From positions 91,325,676-91,389,675 of the forward strand of contig CM056728.1 in assembly GCA_029844215.1 (NCBI GenBank): DNA of 64,000 bases, given 5' to 3'. This stretch comes from Przewalskia tangutica (Eukaryota > Streptophyta > Magnoliopsida > Solanales > Solanaceae). Below, in pieces: positions 45,042-57,246 of this stretch (the first letter of the stretch is position 1; every line of letters begins with the position of its first letter). The position numbers and the translations under genes are program-made. The notes below the pieces were generated by a model, which was given only the letters and a program-made list of their open reading frames with translations, was not told where the DNA came from and did no database searches.

Positions 45042-45420
45042 TGTTATACCGTATTTCCAGTATGTACGTGGGGCGTGCGTGAAAAATTCAATTTGAGGAT
45101 TAGGCTTGGCCGAAATTTATTTGTTCACAACACTGTTAGAGTCGTTTTTCGGCGAAACGCGTAGGGAATTTTCGGCTATGTCATTTTTAATTTTTGCGGA
45201 TTTTTCCGAGAGGCGAAACATTTTGGACCACGGGAGGCGACACTTGGCACCTCCAATTGGTGGACTTAAACGTCCATTGGGGCGATTTGGCTAAGCCTTT
45301 GCACGTTTTGTTGCCTTGGCTAAAGTCAAGGGTTGGTAGGATATTTTGTGTAGTAAATCCTAGCCTACACTTGCTATACACTTGGATGGATCTTGGCCAT
45401 TGGTTGGCCATTCCTTGACC

Positions 45421-45428
45421 TATAAATA
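45421..45428 (+). promoter_or_regulatory. LTR TATA box (G)
   Basis: TATAAATA followed by CCCC, preceded by GACC. The copy in LTR H is at 50644-50651. Confidence 0.7.
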
Positions 45429-47444
45429 CCCCTAAGCTTGAAGAGTTCTTCATCCAAAATGTGCCTAAGTCTTGAAATCTCTCCTCTCCTCAACCTTGAA
45501 ATCGTCAACACCCTCCCTTTGTTAAGGCCTTTGGCGAGCCTCCCCTCCCCTTGTGGTGTTTTGTACCCCAGCCTAGTTGTCTCGTATAAATACCCACTTG
45601 TTGTGGTATAGAAATACTCTCCTAGTATCGTTATAATGTCCAAATACCTTGGCCCAAATACCTTGTAGTATTCCCAAGGTTACACGTATACTAGCCCGAA
45701 AATACCGTTATACTTTCCTCTCACTAAAAGCGAAACCCTAAGGAAATCTTCACCCGTTGTTGAAGTTGTAAGTAGAAGTTGGTTAGAACTTCTAAGGGTA
45801 GTTTGGAGCGGGTTGGGCGCACGAGTTAGAGCTAAACCTTGCTCAGGAGCGACTTTAAACTAGGATAATTTTGGGCTTATCGAGGTAAATATCTTGTCCT
45901 TCTATTGTAATTGGAAATTACATATTGTTGAATATATAGTTGAAGTATACTATATAAAGAACTGAACGTAGTAGTCGGATGTCTTTTGACTTAAGCTGAA
46001 TAATACTTACAGCAATGTCTTCGCGACTTAAGCCCAATTTAAATAAGAGAACGACGTAATTACATATTGATGAGACTTGTGTAGTACCGTGGAGTAGAAT
46101 TGTACCGTTAGGGTTAGATGTATAACCCCGGTTGGCTTGATAGCGGCCTCGATGAGAGATTAACGCATTGCGGGGAGAGTCTAATTTTACGTAGAAATAT
46201 GGAACTTGTGTCAAAGATATTAATAGGCGCTTTGTGGCCTCTATAGGTTGTAGTACTACGTGTGGAGTGATCTGCTTGGCGAGAGTGGCAAGCGGTTTGA
46301 AGGTACTTGGGCGTTTTGCTTTTGTCGATAATCGTCGCGGTATGTGAACCTCTTCCTATCTCTTCTAGCATGATATGTGTGAACTATGTAGCGGTAGGCG
46401 TCGTGTTAAGCGTGTTTGATTGTTTTAAAACATAAAGTGTTATAACGGCTTTATGGGAAGTTGGTTATAACAGCTTTATGTAGATTAGAAAATGGGTTGT
46501 GGTTTTCAAAAGGTAACTGATTTGGTTATAACCGGCTTGTTATGTGTTAATGAAGAAGTTGAAGTATTTCAAAAGATTTGTGAATTGTTTTGAAAGAAAG
46601 AGTAACACTTAGTTTTAAAGGTTTTAAAAGAGTTATACTAGCTTTATGGGAGTTAGGTATAATGTCTTAAGAGGTAAAGAAAATGGTTTCTTGATGTTAA
46701 GTTAAGAGACTTGATCTTATAAGATAAGAGACTTAACTTATTTGTTTTAATGTGGATGTTTATGTGAAACCTCATTCATGAGTAATGAGTACTTGGTTTT
46801 ATTTAAAGGGATAATGTTTCTTGATTTCGAAATCAGAATGTGTATCGACAAACCACTGCAGCGCTAATAAAGGAAAATGTATTGAATAATGATGTATCGT
46901 ATTAAAACCAGTAGAAACCTCCATCTGCATAGAAGCTAAGATGAGACAAAATGATATTACATTTCCTAGATCATGGCTGCTTAATAATATTGATTATAAA
47001 CAAGAATAACCTACTCACATATAAGACATATGTTTCTCAAAACGTTTAAAGGAGAATTATGTTTTAAAGGATTAAAACTATGAACTACGAAACCTTTTCT
47101 AAAATGAGGAACTTGAGCATTTGTAATTAGGCAAACCGGAACTTTAGGAAAAGAATGTTGGTACTTGAGTTTAAAAAGAAAGTGTTGTTTACTTAATAAT
47201 GTGAATCACTCTAGTTTTATACTACGTGTCGGGTGACATTTATAAAATGAATGTATCTCTTTTAAAAGGACTTAACGTATGTAGTACTTTGGGGTTAAAA
47301 ACCCGGACTTTGGCATAAAATGAAAGTACTTTGAGTTGTGTGAAACTTGCCTATGCTTGTTGTTGTGAAACTTGCCTATGCTTGTTGTTGTGAAACTTGA
47401 CCATGTTACGTGTGATAGCCTTGTTGTGCAAGTACTGTGTTCAC

Positions 47445-47690
47445 TTGATTACCGGTTCACCCGGGAATGTATTTCACTTGACGACCGGTTCATCCGGGAA
47501 TGTATCTCACTTGATTACCGGTTCACCCGGGAATGTATTTCACTTGACGACCGGTTCATCCGGAAATGTATCTCACTTGATTACCGGTTCACCCGGGAAT
47601 GTATTTCACTTGATCACCGGTTCATCCGGGAATGTATTTCACTTGACTACCGGTTCATTCCGGGAATGTATTCCACTCGACTTGGCATGA
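47445..47690. repeat. 33-bp minisatellite in LTR G
   Basis: About seven units of 33 bp alternating CACTTGATTACCGGTTCACC and CACTTGACGACCGGTTCATC, each ending GGGAATGTATYT. It occupies the LTR position that holds the GGACATG array in other elements. Eleven-codon repeat frames run through it. Confidence 0.92.
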
Positions 47691-48183
47691 CTGCTTTTAT
47701 GTTGTGAACTGTAGTTTGGTTATCATACATGTCTCCTGCTTTATATAGACTATTATGATTTCGATTCTGATATTTCTGATTCACATACTTGGTACTGTTG
47801 TCTTGACCTCTGCGTTCAAGTAAGGTACATCGATCGGTCGATCCGCTTATAGGATCACATTCGACGTGTTGGAAGCTCCGTTTCTCGGAGGCTTATCTTT
47901 TGGTATGTGTTCCTGAGTTGTAGGTTCTTGTACATTCGGGGTATGGCGGGCCTGTCCGTCATAGTTGTTGTAAATCTTAGAGGTGGCAGGGTTTTGTAAA
48001 AAGGGATTAAACTGTTCGTTTTGAAAAAGTTGTTTATATATATATCATTGGAAAGGTAACCGTTTGGTTGACCTGTTCTATTATCTTATCTCTTATTTCA
48101 TGTTCATGTTTTATTTCCCGATTTTCTCGATGTTGTATCACTAGGTGCGGGGTAAGGCACGATGGCGAACGTCGTTACAAAAG

Positions 48184-48194
48184 TGGTATCGAGC
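48184..48194 (+). other. Primer-binding site of G/H, one base short
   Basis: TGGTATCGAGC; the A of CAG is absent relative to the exact PBS in E/F and A/B. Confidence 0.8.
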
Positions 48195-48378
48195 GGTTAA
48201 TCCTCGGAAAGTGTCTCTGACCGTGTCTAGTAGAGTCTTGATTATCGATGTGTTGTGCACCACGTCTATGTCGAGGCTATAGGACATTTAGGATTGGTTT
48301 CCATTCTTCTCATTACGAGATCGTGCCTTAGAGGCGTGTGATAAGTTGGACCCTCCGACGTATTTCATTTTTACGATT

Positions 48379-49482
48379 ATGCCTCGCGTAAGGCAACCTG
48401 CACGACGGGCAAGGCGAGGAGGCGCTAGTGGGATCTGAGAACGAGGGCGCGAAGCCCGGGTTTCGTGGCCCGCCAGAGTTTAGAGCGCGGCGATGGCTGC
48501 CGAGACTACGATACTGAGCCTCGATCCACGGCTGGAAGCGGATGAGATGAGGAGATGGCCCGGCGGTCGTGGCGAATATGAGATCGGTGAACGCAGCAGC
48601 ACCGTATTTCACCCCGAGCGGTTTGAGGCTACGTGACTTTACGAGTTGTAGCCTCCGATGTTACATGGATCGAGGCGAGGCGACCCTCGAGTTTATCCGA
48701 CTCAATGGATCATGAGTGATCGAGCCTCGCAGCGAGTCGGTGGTATTGGGTTCACATCAGTGCGTAATCTGCGATTGGTAGTTTGATTCGTGGAGCTGTC
48801 GGGAAGAGCATGCACCTCCGTATGGGACGAAGTTCTCAAGGGCTTTTCTTGCACATTTCTTGCCCACGGATGAGAAGGGCTCGGGCAGCGAGTTTTTGAC
48901 GTTGAGGCGGGGCGGGCGGGCGGTTAGAGAGTACAATGTGGAGTTCGACTCATTAGCTCGGTATGTTCCGCCGTAATGGCGATATGGGGACGAGTACACC
49001 GCCACGTCACCGGGCTGGATGAGTACTTAGCGAGGCTTGTTGGTGTAGCTCTTCACCGGCATGGACATTGCCGCATGCAGCTCATGCACTAGGATGTGAG
49101 GCACGGAGAGATCGGCGAATGACCGAGATCGCGAAGAAGGCCGCGACGGCAGGTCCTTTGGTAACTTTCGGCGGACCGCCTCGTGAGCTAGTTATGTACC
49201 TCCACCGATGAGTGGTCCCCACGATCGTCGGGGCGTTCGTATTCGGGAGCTGGTCGAGCTCGGGCTTGGTTGCGAATATCGTAGGTTCTAGCCAACAGAT
49301 TCACGTCCCCCTCGGTGTGCGCGATGTGGCAAACATCATCCGGGAATGTCGTCTTTTACGGTGCTTGCCACTGCGGCCGTCGGGGCCATGTGACGAGCGT
49401 GCTTATAGGAGAATACCGGCGGCGCGCCGATCGATGGCGGGTTCGCGCGCCTACGATTATGCGCCTGCAGGCTTACGATTAG
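48379..49482 (+). pseudogene. gag of G/H (many small gaps)
   Basis: Starts ATGCCTCGCGTA; recognisable fragments in shifting frames are EYNVEFDSLARYVP (48930-48970), RVHRHVTGLDEYL (48994-49030) and the knuckle area near 49350-49400. It is about 1.1 kb long, slightly shorter than in A/B, through many gaps of a few bases. The position after the PBS and the order of pieces are the same as in the other gag-only elements. No single frame exceeds about 110 codons, and the longest (49212-49553) is not the gag frame throughout. Confidence 0.72.
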
Positions 49483-50228
49483 AGTGGAGCGGTAGCCGGT
49501 ATATCCTTAACCCTCTGAGGCTTGTATGTTTTGATGTTATGTTAATGTGTTAGATGTTATGTTCGGATAGCTTTGTGCTAAAATGTGATTTAGGAACCCG
49601 TTGGGGAAAAAGGGTAAGCGTGAGGAATGATGAACCTTAGAATATTACGTTGAGACCTTAGATGTAAGGCCGTCTTGGGTACAAGATTTTGCGAGTGATC
49701 CTTGTCAGAGTGCATTTTATGCCTAGAAAGTATTGTGTGATAAGTCCCTGGGTTGGGTAAATGAAAGTGGTATCTTTCATGATGCGATTTAGCAAGATTG
49801 TTCCGTGTCGAGGAAGCAGAGTTGGCGCGACAGTGGGTCGGGTTGGGGCCATGTTGCGGGCCAACCCGCAGCCTGTTTCGAGGTGGGGTCAGCTCTGGGT
49901 GGTCCCGCCAGGTGGTAGGGTCACGAGGGTGCTAGGCCCAAGTTTTGGTAACCATCGTATGAGTTCGTGGATATGTTCGACCAGAAGCAGATCGTGAAGG
50001 CCGGGAATGGCCTTAAGGAAGATTGAGGCTAGTGGATGACCAAGTTTGGAGGTGGTGACTCCAAAGTTTTGGAAACTAAAGCAATGACTGGAGTATGGTG
50101 CGTATACTAGAAAAGTTCAAGTGATCGAGGAGGGCACGACGAGTAAGGAAGGAAGAGGACGTGTGTTATGTTTGTGGCCCTGTGGCGGTGGAAACTTGTT
50201 AGAAGAACTTCATCTTTATCCGGAAGGA
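49483..50228 (+). other. Non-coding 3' internal region of G/H
   Basis: Carries the same blocks as C/D: ATATCCTTAACCCTCTGAGG, GGTCCCGCCAGGTGGTAGGG, ATCGTATGAGTTCGTGGA and GACCAAGTTTGGAGGTGGTG. No protein family is recognised. Confidence 0.7.
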
Positions 50229-50262
50229 ACATTCGGAACGAATGTTTCTAAGGAGGGAAGAA
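50229..50262 (+). other. PPT hairpin and polypurine tract of G/H
   Basis: Hairpin ACATTCGGAACGAATGT (50229-50245), then AAGGAGGGAAGAA (50250-50262) against the LTR edge. Confidence 0.87.
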
Positions 50263-53200
50263 TGTTATACCCGTATTTCAGTAGTATGCGTGGGGCGTGC
50301 GTGAAAATTCGAATTTGAGGATTAGGCTTGGCCGAAATTTATTTGTTCACAACACGGTTAGAGTCGCGTTTTCCACGACTTTTCGTAGGGAATTTTTCGC
50401 TATGTCATTTTTAATTTTTGCGGATTTTTCCGAGAGGCGAAACATTTTGGACCAACGGGAGGCGACACTTGGCACCTCCAATTGGTGGACTTGAAACGTC
50501 CATTGGGACGATTTGGCTAAGCCTTTGCGTTTTGTTGCCTTGGCTAAAGTCAAGGGTTGGTAGGATATTTTTGTGTAGTAAATCCTAGCCTACACTTGCT
50601 ATACACTTGGATGGATCTTGGCCATTGGTTGGCCATTCCGACCTATAAATACCCTAAGCTTGAAGAGTTCTTCATCCAAAAATGTGCCTAAGTCTTGAAA
50701 TCTCTCCCTCTCCCTCAACCTTGAAATCGTCCAACACCCCTCCCCTTTATTAAGGCCTTTGGCCGAGAGCCTCCTCCCCCTTGTGGTGTTTTGGGGTACC
50801 CACTAGCCTAGTTGTCTCGTATAAATACCCCTTGTTGTGGTATAGAAATACTCTCCTAGTATTGTTATAATGTCCAAATACCTTGGCCCAAATACCTTGT
50901 AGTATTCCCGAGGTTACACGATACAAGCCTGAAAATACCGTTATACTTTCCCTCGATCACTAAAACGAAAACCTCAGGCAATCTTCACCCGTTGTTGAAG
51001 TTGTAAGTAGAACTTGGTTAGAACTTCTACCGGTAGTTTGGAGCGGGTTGGAGCGCGGAGTTGGAGCTAAACCTTGCTCGGGAGCGACTTTAAACTAGGA
51101 TAATTTTGGGCTTATCGAGGTAAATATCTTGTCCCTATTGTAATTGGAAATTACATATTGTTGAATATATAGTTGAAGTATACTATATAAAGAACTGAGC
51201 GTAGTAGTCGGCAATGTCTTTTGACTTAAGCTGAATAATACTTACGGCAATGTCTTGCGACTTAAGCTGAATTTAAATAAGAGAATCAGAATTACATAGA
51301 CTGTATTACGATGGACTTGTGTAGTAGTCAGTGGAGTAGAATTGTACAGTTAGGGTTAGATGTATAACCGGTTGGCTTGATAGCCCTCGATAGAGAGGAG
51401 ATTAACGCTGCGGGGAGGTCTTCTAATTTTACGTAGAAATATGGAACTTGTGTCTAAAGATATTAATAGGCGCTTTGTGGCCTCTATAGGTTGTAGTACT
51501 ACGTGTGGGTGATCCACTGACCGAGAGTGTAGCCGACGGTTTGAGGTACTTGGGCGTTTTGCTTTTTGTCGATAATCGTCGCGAGGTATGTGAACCTCTT
51601 CCTATCTCTTCTAGCATGATATGTGTGAACTATGTAGTACGGTAGACGTCATGTGTTAAGCGTGTTTGATTGTTTTAAAACATAAAGTGTTATAACGGCT
51701 TTATGGGAAGTTGGTTATAACGACTTTATGTAGATTAGAAAATGGGTTGTGGTTTTCAAAGGTAATCGATTTGGTTATAACTGTTATGTGTTAATAAAGA
51801 AATTGAAGTATTTCAAAAGATTTGTGAATTGTTTTGAAAGAAAGAGTAACACTTGGTTTTAAATGTTTTAAAAAGAGTTATACTAGCTTTATGGGGAGTT
51901 AGGTATAATGTCTTAAGAGAGGTAAAGAAAATGGTTTCTTGATGTTAGAAGTTAAGAGACTTGATCTTATAAGATAAGAGACTTAACTTATTTGTTTTAA
52001 TGTGGATGTTTATGTGAAACCTCATTCGTGAGTAATGAGTACTTGGTTTTATTTAAAGGGATAATGTTTCCGATTTCGAAATCGAATGTGTATCGACAAA
52101 CCACGCTAATAAAGGAAAATGTATTGAATAATGATGTATCGTATTAAAACCAGTAGAAACCTCCATCCGCATAGAAGCTAAGATGAGACAAAATGATATT
52201 ACATTTCTAGATCATGGTGCTTAATAATATTGATTATAAACAAGAATAACCTACTCACATATAAGACATATGTTTCTCAAAACGTTTAAAGGAGAATTAT
52301 GTTTTAAAGTTAAAACTATGAACTACTGAAACCTTTTCTAAAATGAGGAACTTGAGCATTTGTAATTAGGCAAACCGGAACTTTAGGAAAAGAATGTTGG
52401 TACTTGAGTTTAAAAAGAAAGTGTTACGTTTACTTAATAATGTGAATCACTCTAGTTTTATACTACGGTATCGGGTGACATTTATAAAATGAATGTATCT
52501 CTTTTAAAAAGGACTTAACGTATGTAGTACTTTGGGGTTTAAAAACCCGGACTTTGGCATAAAATGAAAGTACTTTGAGTTGTGTGAAACTTGCCTATGC
52601 TTGTTGTTGTGAAACTTGCCTATGCTTGTTGTTGTGAAACTTGACCATGTTACGTGTGATAGCCTTGTTGTGCAAGTACTGTGTTCACTTGATTACCGGT
52701 TCACCCGGGAATGTATTTCACTTGACGGCCTCATCCGAATGTATCTCACTTGATTACGGTTCACCCGAATGTATTTCACTTGACGACGGCTCATCCGAAT
52801 GTATCTCACTTGATTACCGGTTCACCCGGGAATGTATTTCACTTGACGACCGGTTCATCCGGGAATGTATTTCACTTGACTACCGGTTCATTCCGGGAAT
52901 GTATTCCACTCGACTTGGCATGACTGCTTTTATGTTGTGAATTGTAGCTTGGTTATCATACATGTCTCCTGCTTTATATAGACTATTATGATTTCGATTC
53001 TGATATTTTCTGATTTCACATACTTGGTACTGTTGTCTTGACCTCCTTGGTGCGTTCATGCCGCAGTAAAGGTACATCGTATCGATCCCGCCATAGGATC
53101 ACATTCGGCGTGTTGGGAAGCTCCGTTTCTCGGAGGCTTATCTTTTGGTATGTGTTCCTGAGTTGTAGGTTCTGTACATTCGGGGTATGGCGGGGCCCTG

Positions 53201-53448
53201 TCCGTCATAGTTGTTGTAAATCTTAGAGGTGCAGTAGCCTTTGTGTGGGCGGGGTTTTGTAAAAGGATTAAAGCGCTCGTTTTGAAAAAGTTGTTTATAT
53301 ATATATCATTGGAAGGTAACCGTTTGGTTGACTTCTATTATCTTATCTCTTATTTCATGTTCATGTTTTATTTCGCTGATTTTCTCTCGATGTTGTATCA
53401 CTAGGGTGCCGGGGTAAGGCACGATGGCGGCCCGGGCGGGTCGTTACA
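50263..53448 (+). repeat. 3' LTR of G/H (LTR H)
   Basis: Same landmarks as LTR G: U3 module 50445-50482, TATA 50644-50651, hairpin 51949-51989, 25-bp repeat 52583-52645, 33-bp minisatellite 52680-52915 with some shortened units. It ends GGGTCGTTACA. Confidence 0.92.
52680..52915. repeat. 33-bp minisatellite in LTR H
   Basis: Same units as 47445-47690, but several middle units have lost 3-7 bases (for example TTGACGGCCTCATCCGAATG), so the array has drifted or been misread since duplication. Confidence 0.9.
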
Positions 53449-53739
53449 CAGTTTGTATGATCATCGTATGAGTTCGTGGACGCGTTCGACGAGCGGTTCG
53501 TAAAGAAGGCCTGAATGGCCTTAAGGAAGTTTGAGGTTAGTAAGATGACCAAGTTTGGAGGTAGTGACTCCAGAGATTTTTGGGAGCGGGTAATGGTGAA
53601 GTTTGGTGCGTCTTGGGAGAGTTCAAGTGTTCGAGAAGGGCGACGAGTAAGGAAGGAAGAGAACGTGTGTTATTTCGTGGCGAGTTGTGGCGTTGACAAC
53701 TTGTTGGAGGAACTTCATCGATATCCGTCTTGAGAAGGA
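53449..53739 (+). other. Non-coding 3' internal region of E/F, second part
   Basis: Resumes E/F after G/H with ATCGTATGAGTTCGTGGA and GACCAAGTTTGGAGGTAGTG. A 72-codon open frame (53515-53733) is homologous to the same non-coding block in the other elements and is not a known protein. Confidence 0.7.
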
Positions 53740-53771
53740 ACATTCGGACGAATGTTTCTAAGGAGGGAGAA
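53740..53771 (+). other. PPT hairpin and polypurine tract of E/F
   Basis: ACATTCGGACGAATGT (53740-53755, loop one base shorter), then AAGGAGGGAGAA against LTR F at 53772. Confidence 0.87.
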
Positions 53772-56700
53772 TGTTATACCCGTATTATCGTGGTATGTAT
53801 GCGAGGGCGTCGTGCGAGAGCACGACGAAAATTGGACAGGAAGAAAGACGTGAATTTTCCACGGAAAAAGTTTCCGGTTTTTGTAAAGAAAAATGTTCGT
53901 TGATGGGAATTGGGTTCCCAGATTTGGAATTTGGGCTTCTTAGATTATATTAGAATTATGGAATTTTATTTTTGGAAATGGTCACGTGGGGCCCACGGAG
54001 AAATTCTGATTTTGTGGGGCCCACTTTGTTTTCGAGATTTTGGCCATTGTGGATATTTTTTCGGAAGACGTTTTATGAGGGCCAATAGGAGGGTGACACG
54101 TGTCACCCCCGCCTAGGTGGCTTGGCCGAATGACATTTGTGCACAACACCCGGTTAGAGTCGTTTTTTGATGAAACGTTTTACATAACTTGCGAGGGGAA
54201 AATTCCGGCTATGTCTTTTCTTATTTTTGCGGATTTTTCCGAGAGACGAAACATTTTGGACCAATGGGAGGGTGACATGTGTCACCATGATGAAGCAAGT
54301 GGGGCGGCACTTGGCCGATTTGGAGGGGCAAGTTGTGGTAGATATTTGTGTAGATATTTGTGAGGGTTTTAAGGAGTAGGGGCTAGGGTGCACTTGGCTT
54401 GATCTTGGCCTTACACTTGCCTTGCACATGGCTTGATCTTGGCCATTGGTTGGCCTTTGGTTTTGCTATAAATACCCCCCTAAGCTTGAAGACTTCATCC
54501 ATTCCTAAAATCTTCCAAGTCTTGAGTCCTCTCCTCCCTTTGAGTGTGTTCTCGTCCTAAGCCTTCCCCTCCCTTGAGTGGCCTTGTGGCGAGAGCCTCC
54601 CCTCACCTTTGTGGTGCTAGCCAGTGGGTACCCCCAGCCTAGTTGTTTCGTATAATACACCCTCTTGGTAGAAATACTCTCGAGTATTGTTATAATGCCC
54701 AAAATACCTTAGCCTTTACCTTGTTGTATTCCAAAGTTACCTCTATCGTAGAGCCCGGAAATACTACCTTTTGTCCTTTTAGTCTCAAACCGAAACCCTA
54801 AGGAAATCTTCATAGTTGGTTGAAGTATTTGAGTAGAAGTTGGTTAGAACTTCTAAGGGTTGTTTGGAGCGGATTGGAGCGCACGGAGTAGGAGCTAAAC
54901 CTTGCTCAGGATCGACATTATAACTTGGATAATTTTGGGCTTGTCGAGGTAAATATTCTTGTCCCCTTATTGTAATTGGAGATTACATGTAGTAGGAATA
55001 TATAGTTGAGGTATACTATATATAGAACTGAACATTATTGTGCGGCAATGTCTTTTGACTTAAGCTCAAATTTAAAGAAGAAGCTGACTGTAATTACATA
55101 GGTGTATTCTGAGACTTGTGTAGCATTGTTGTGTAGTAGAATGGTACACGTCCGGTTAGACGTGTAAACCCCCCCCCCCCCTGGTTGGCTTGGTAGCCGG
55201 CCTCGATAGAGGAGGAGATTTACGCTGTTGCGGGGGGGGGAGGTGCTGCCGAATTTTCTGTAGAGAAATGGAACCTTGTGTTTTGAAGTTAATAGACGTT
55301 TGTGACCTTTTTAGGTGAAAGTACTATGAGTAGCGTATTCTACTTGAGGAGTGGAAAGGGCTAGCAAGGTTGTAGTACTTGGAGCATTTTGCTTATTGTC
55401 GATACTCGCCGCGAGGTATGTGAACCTCTTCCTATCCTTCGAGCATGATGTTTTGTAAACTATGTAGTACGGTAGACGTACATGTGCTAAATGAGTTGGT
55501 TGGTTTAAAACATAGGGTGTTATAATAGCTTTATGGGAAGTTAGTTATAACGACCTTATGTAGGTGAAAATGGTTTACTGATGTTAGAAGTTAAGAGACT
55601 TGATCTTATAAGATAAGAGACTTAACTTATTTGTTTTAATGTGAATGTTTGTGTGAAACCTCATTCGTGAGTAATGAGTACTTGGTTTTATTTAAAGGGA
55701 TAATGTTTCTTGATTTGGAAATCGTAATGTGTATCGACAGCACCACTGCGGCGTTAATAAAGGAAAATGTATTGAATAATGATGTATCGTATTAAAACCG
55801 ATGAAACCTCCATCCGCATAGAAACTAAGATGAGACAAAATGATATTACATTTTCTAGATCATGGTCATTGTAATAAGAATGTTGTAAACAAGAATAACC
55901 TACTCTCACGAGAGACATATATTACTCAATTGTTCTAAAAAGGAATCAAGTGATTAAGTTTATGAACTATGAAACCATTTGAAAATGAGAAGCTTGAGTA
56001 ATTGAAACTAGGCAAATGAAACTTAGAAAAGAATGTTGTTACTTGATTTTGAAAAGGAATGTGGGTTGGTCATTCTAATACTACGTATCGGGTGACTTTT
56101 ATAAAAGTAATGGATCTCTTTTAAAAGAACTTAACGTATGTAGTACTTTGGGGTTAAAACTGACTTTGGCATAAAATGAAAGTACTTTGAGTTGTGTGAA
56201 ACTTGCCTATGCTTGTTGTTGTGAAACTTCCCTATGCTTGGTGTTGTGAAACTTGCCTATGCTTGGTGTTGTGAAACTTGCCTATGCTTGTGATGATAGC
56301 CTTTGTTGTGCAAGTGTGGTATTTACGTATTCTGCGTCTCTCGATAGAGGCGGTTGACTTGTTGAGAACTTACTTGGAGCGTCTTTGGCGATGTGGAGAA
56401 TTCCACGGGTATGTTTCCATTTTGATTCTTGTCTTGTTGTTGATGTCACATGGACATGTCTACCGATCTGATTCCGGGGCATGTGGCCATGCGCGTGGTT
56501 GATCACCCGATATATTGTTATTAATGTCACATGGACGTGTCTACACCGAGGTAGAATTCGGCATGTGGCCATGGGCATTGGTATTATTGTTGCATCATGG
56601 ACATGTCTACACCGATCTGAATCGGGGCATGCGCCATGATCGAACACGATTGATGTTGTGGCGTGAGACCCATAGTTATATTTGAGTGATGACTTGAGGC

Positions 56701-57241
56701 GTGAGTCCACGATCGACATGGCTTTTATGTTGTGAATCGTAGTTTGGTTATCACATGTCTCTGCTTTATATAGACTAGTATGATTTCATTTCTGATATTT
56801 CTGATTTCACATACTTGGTACTGTTATCGACCTCCCCGAGGCCGCGTTCATGCCGCAGGTAGAGGTACATCGGTCGTGGATCCTCGCTCATAGGATCACA
56901 GTTCAGCGTATTGGGAAGCTCCGTTTCTCCGGAGGCTTATCTTTTGGTATGTGTTTCCCTGAGTTGTAGGTTCTTGTACATTCAGGGGTATGGCGGGGCC
57001 CTGTCCCGTCATAGTCGTTGTAAATTTTAAGTGCAGAATCTTGTTGTGGGCGGGGTTGTAAAGGATTAAACTGTTCAGGTTTTATGTATATACTGAAGGC
57101 AACCGTTTTGGTTGGCCTGTTTATTATTATATCTCTTGTTTCATGACTCATGTTTTATTTTCCGCTGGTTTTCTCTGATGTTGTATCACTAGGGTGCCCG
57201 GGGTAAGGCACCAGTCACGGGCCCGAATTCGGGGTGTGACA
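53772..57241 (+). repeat. 3' LTR of E/F (LTR F)
   Basis: GTGGGGCCCAC pair (53986 and 54014), G-box palindrome (54091-54108), intact TATA (54467-54474), C-run (55168-55181), hairpin (55588-55628), 25-bp repeat (56198-56290), GGACATG minisatellite (56450-56640), and the normal terminal CACTAGGGTGCCC...GGTGTGACA. It keeps the full end block that LTR E lacks. Confidence 0.92.
54467..54474 (+). promoter_or_regulatory. LTR TATA box (F)
   Basis: TATAAATA followed by CCCCCC, intact, whereas the copy in LTR E reads TATACATG. Confidence 0.68.
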
Positions 57242-57246
57242 GAAAT
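57242..57246. other. Target-site duplication GAAAT, right copy
   Basis: Identical to 39963-39967. Confidence 0.95.

Larger units (their letters stand above)
45042..48179 (+). repeat. 5' LTR of G/H (LTR G)
   Basis: Landmarks: U3 module (45225-45262, CCACGGGAGGCGACACTTGGCACCTCC split by gaps), TATA (45421), hairpin (46699-46739), 25-bp repeat (47340-47400), 33-bp minisatellite (47445-47690). Several short gaps relative to LTR H. Confidence 0.92.
45042..53448 (+). mobile_element. TR-GAG element G/H (gag-only), innermost insertion
   Basis: LTR G is 45042-48179 (3138 bp), internal 48180-50262 (2083 bp), LTR H 50263-53448 (3186 bp). It starts TGTTATACC and ends CGTTACA. It has a PBS, gag pseudogene, non-coding DNA, hairpin and PPT, and no pol. 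It lies in the internal region of E/F, making it the latest event of this branch. Its LTRs carry a minisatellite not seen in the other elements. Confidence 0.93.
39968..57241 (+). mobile_element. TR-GAG element E/F (gag-only), carrying G/H inside
   Basis: LTR E is 39968-43203 (3236 bp) and LTR F is 53772-57241 (3470 bp). The internal region is 43204-45041 plus 53449-53771, about 2.16 kb once G/H is removed. It has an exact PBS, a gag pseudogene, non-coding DNA, hairpin and PPT. Bounded by GAAAT duplications in LTR B. No pol. Confidence 0.93.

Noticed and set aside
47372..47707. Overlapping 97-111-codon frames as a repeat protein
   Set aside because: Read through the 33-bp LTR minisatellite in two frames at once.
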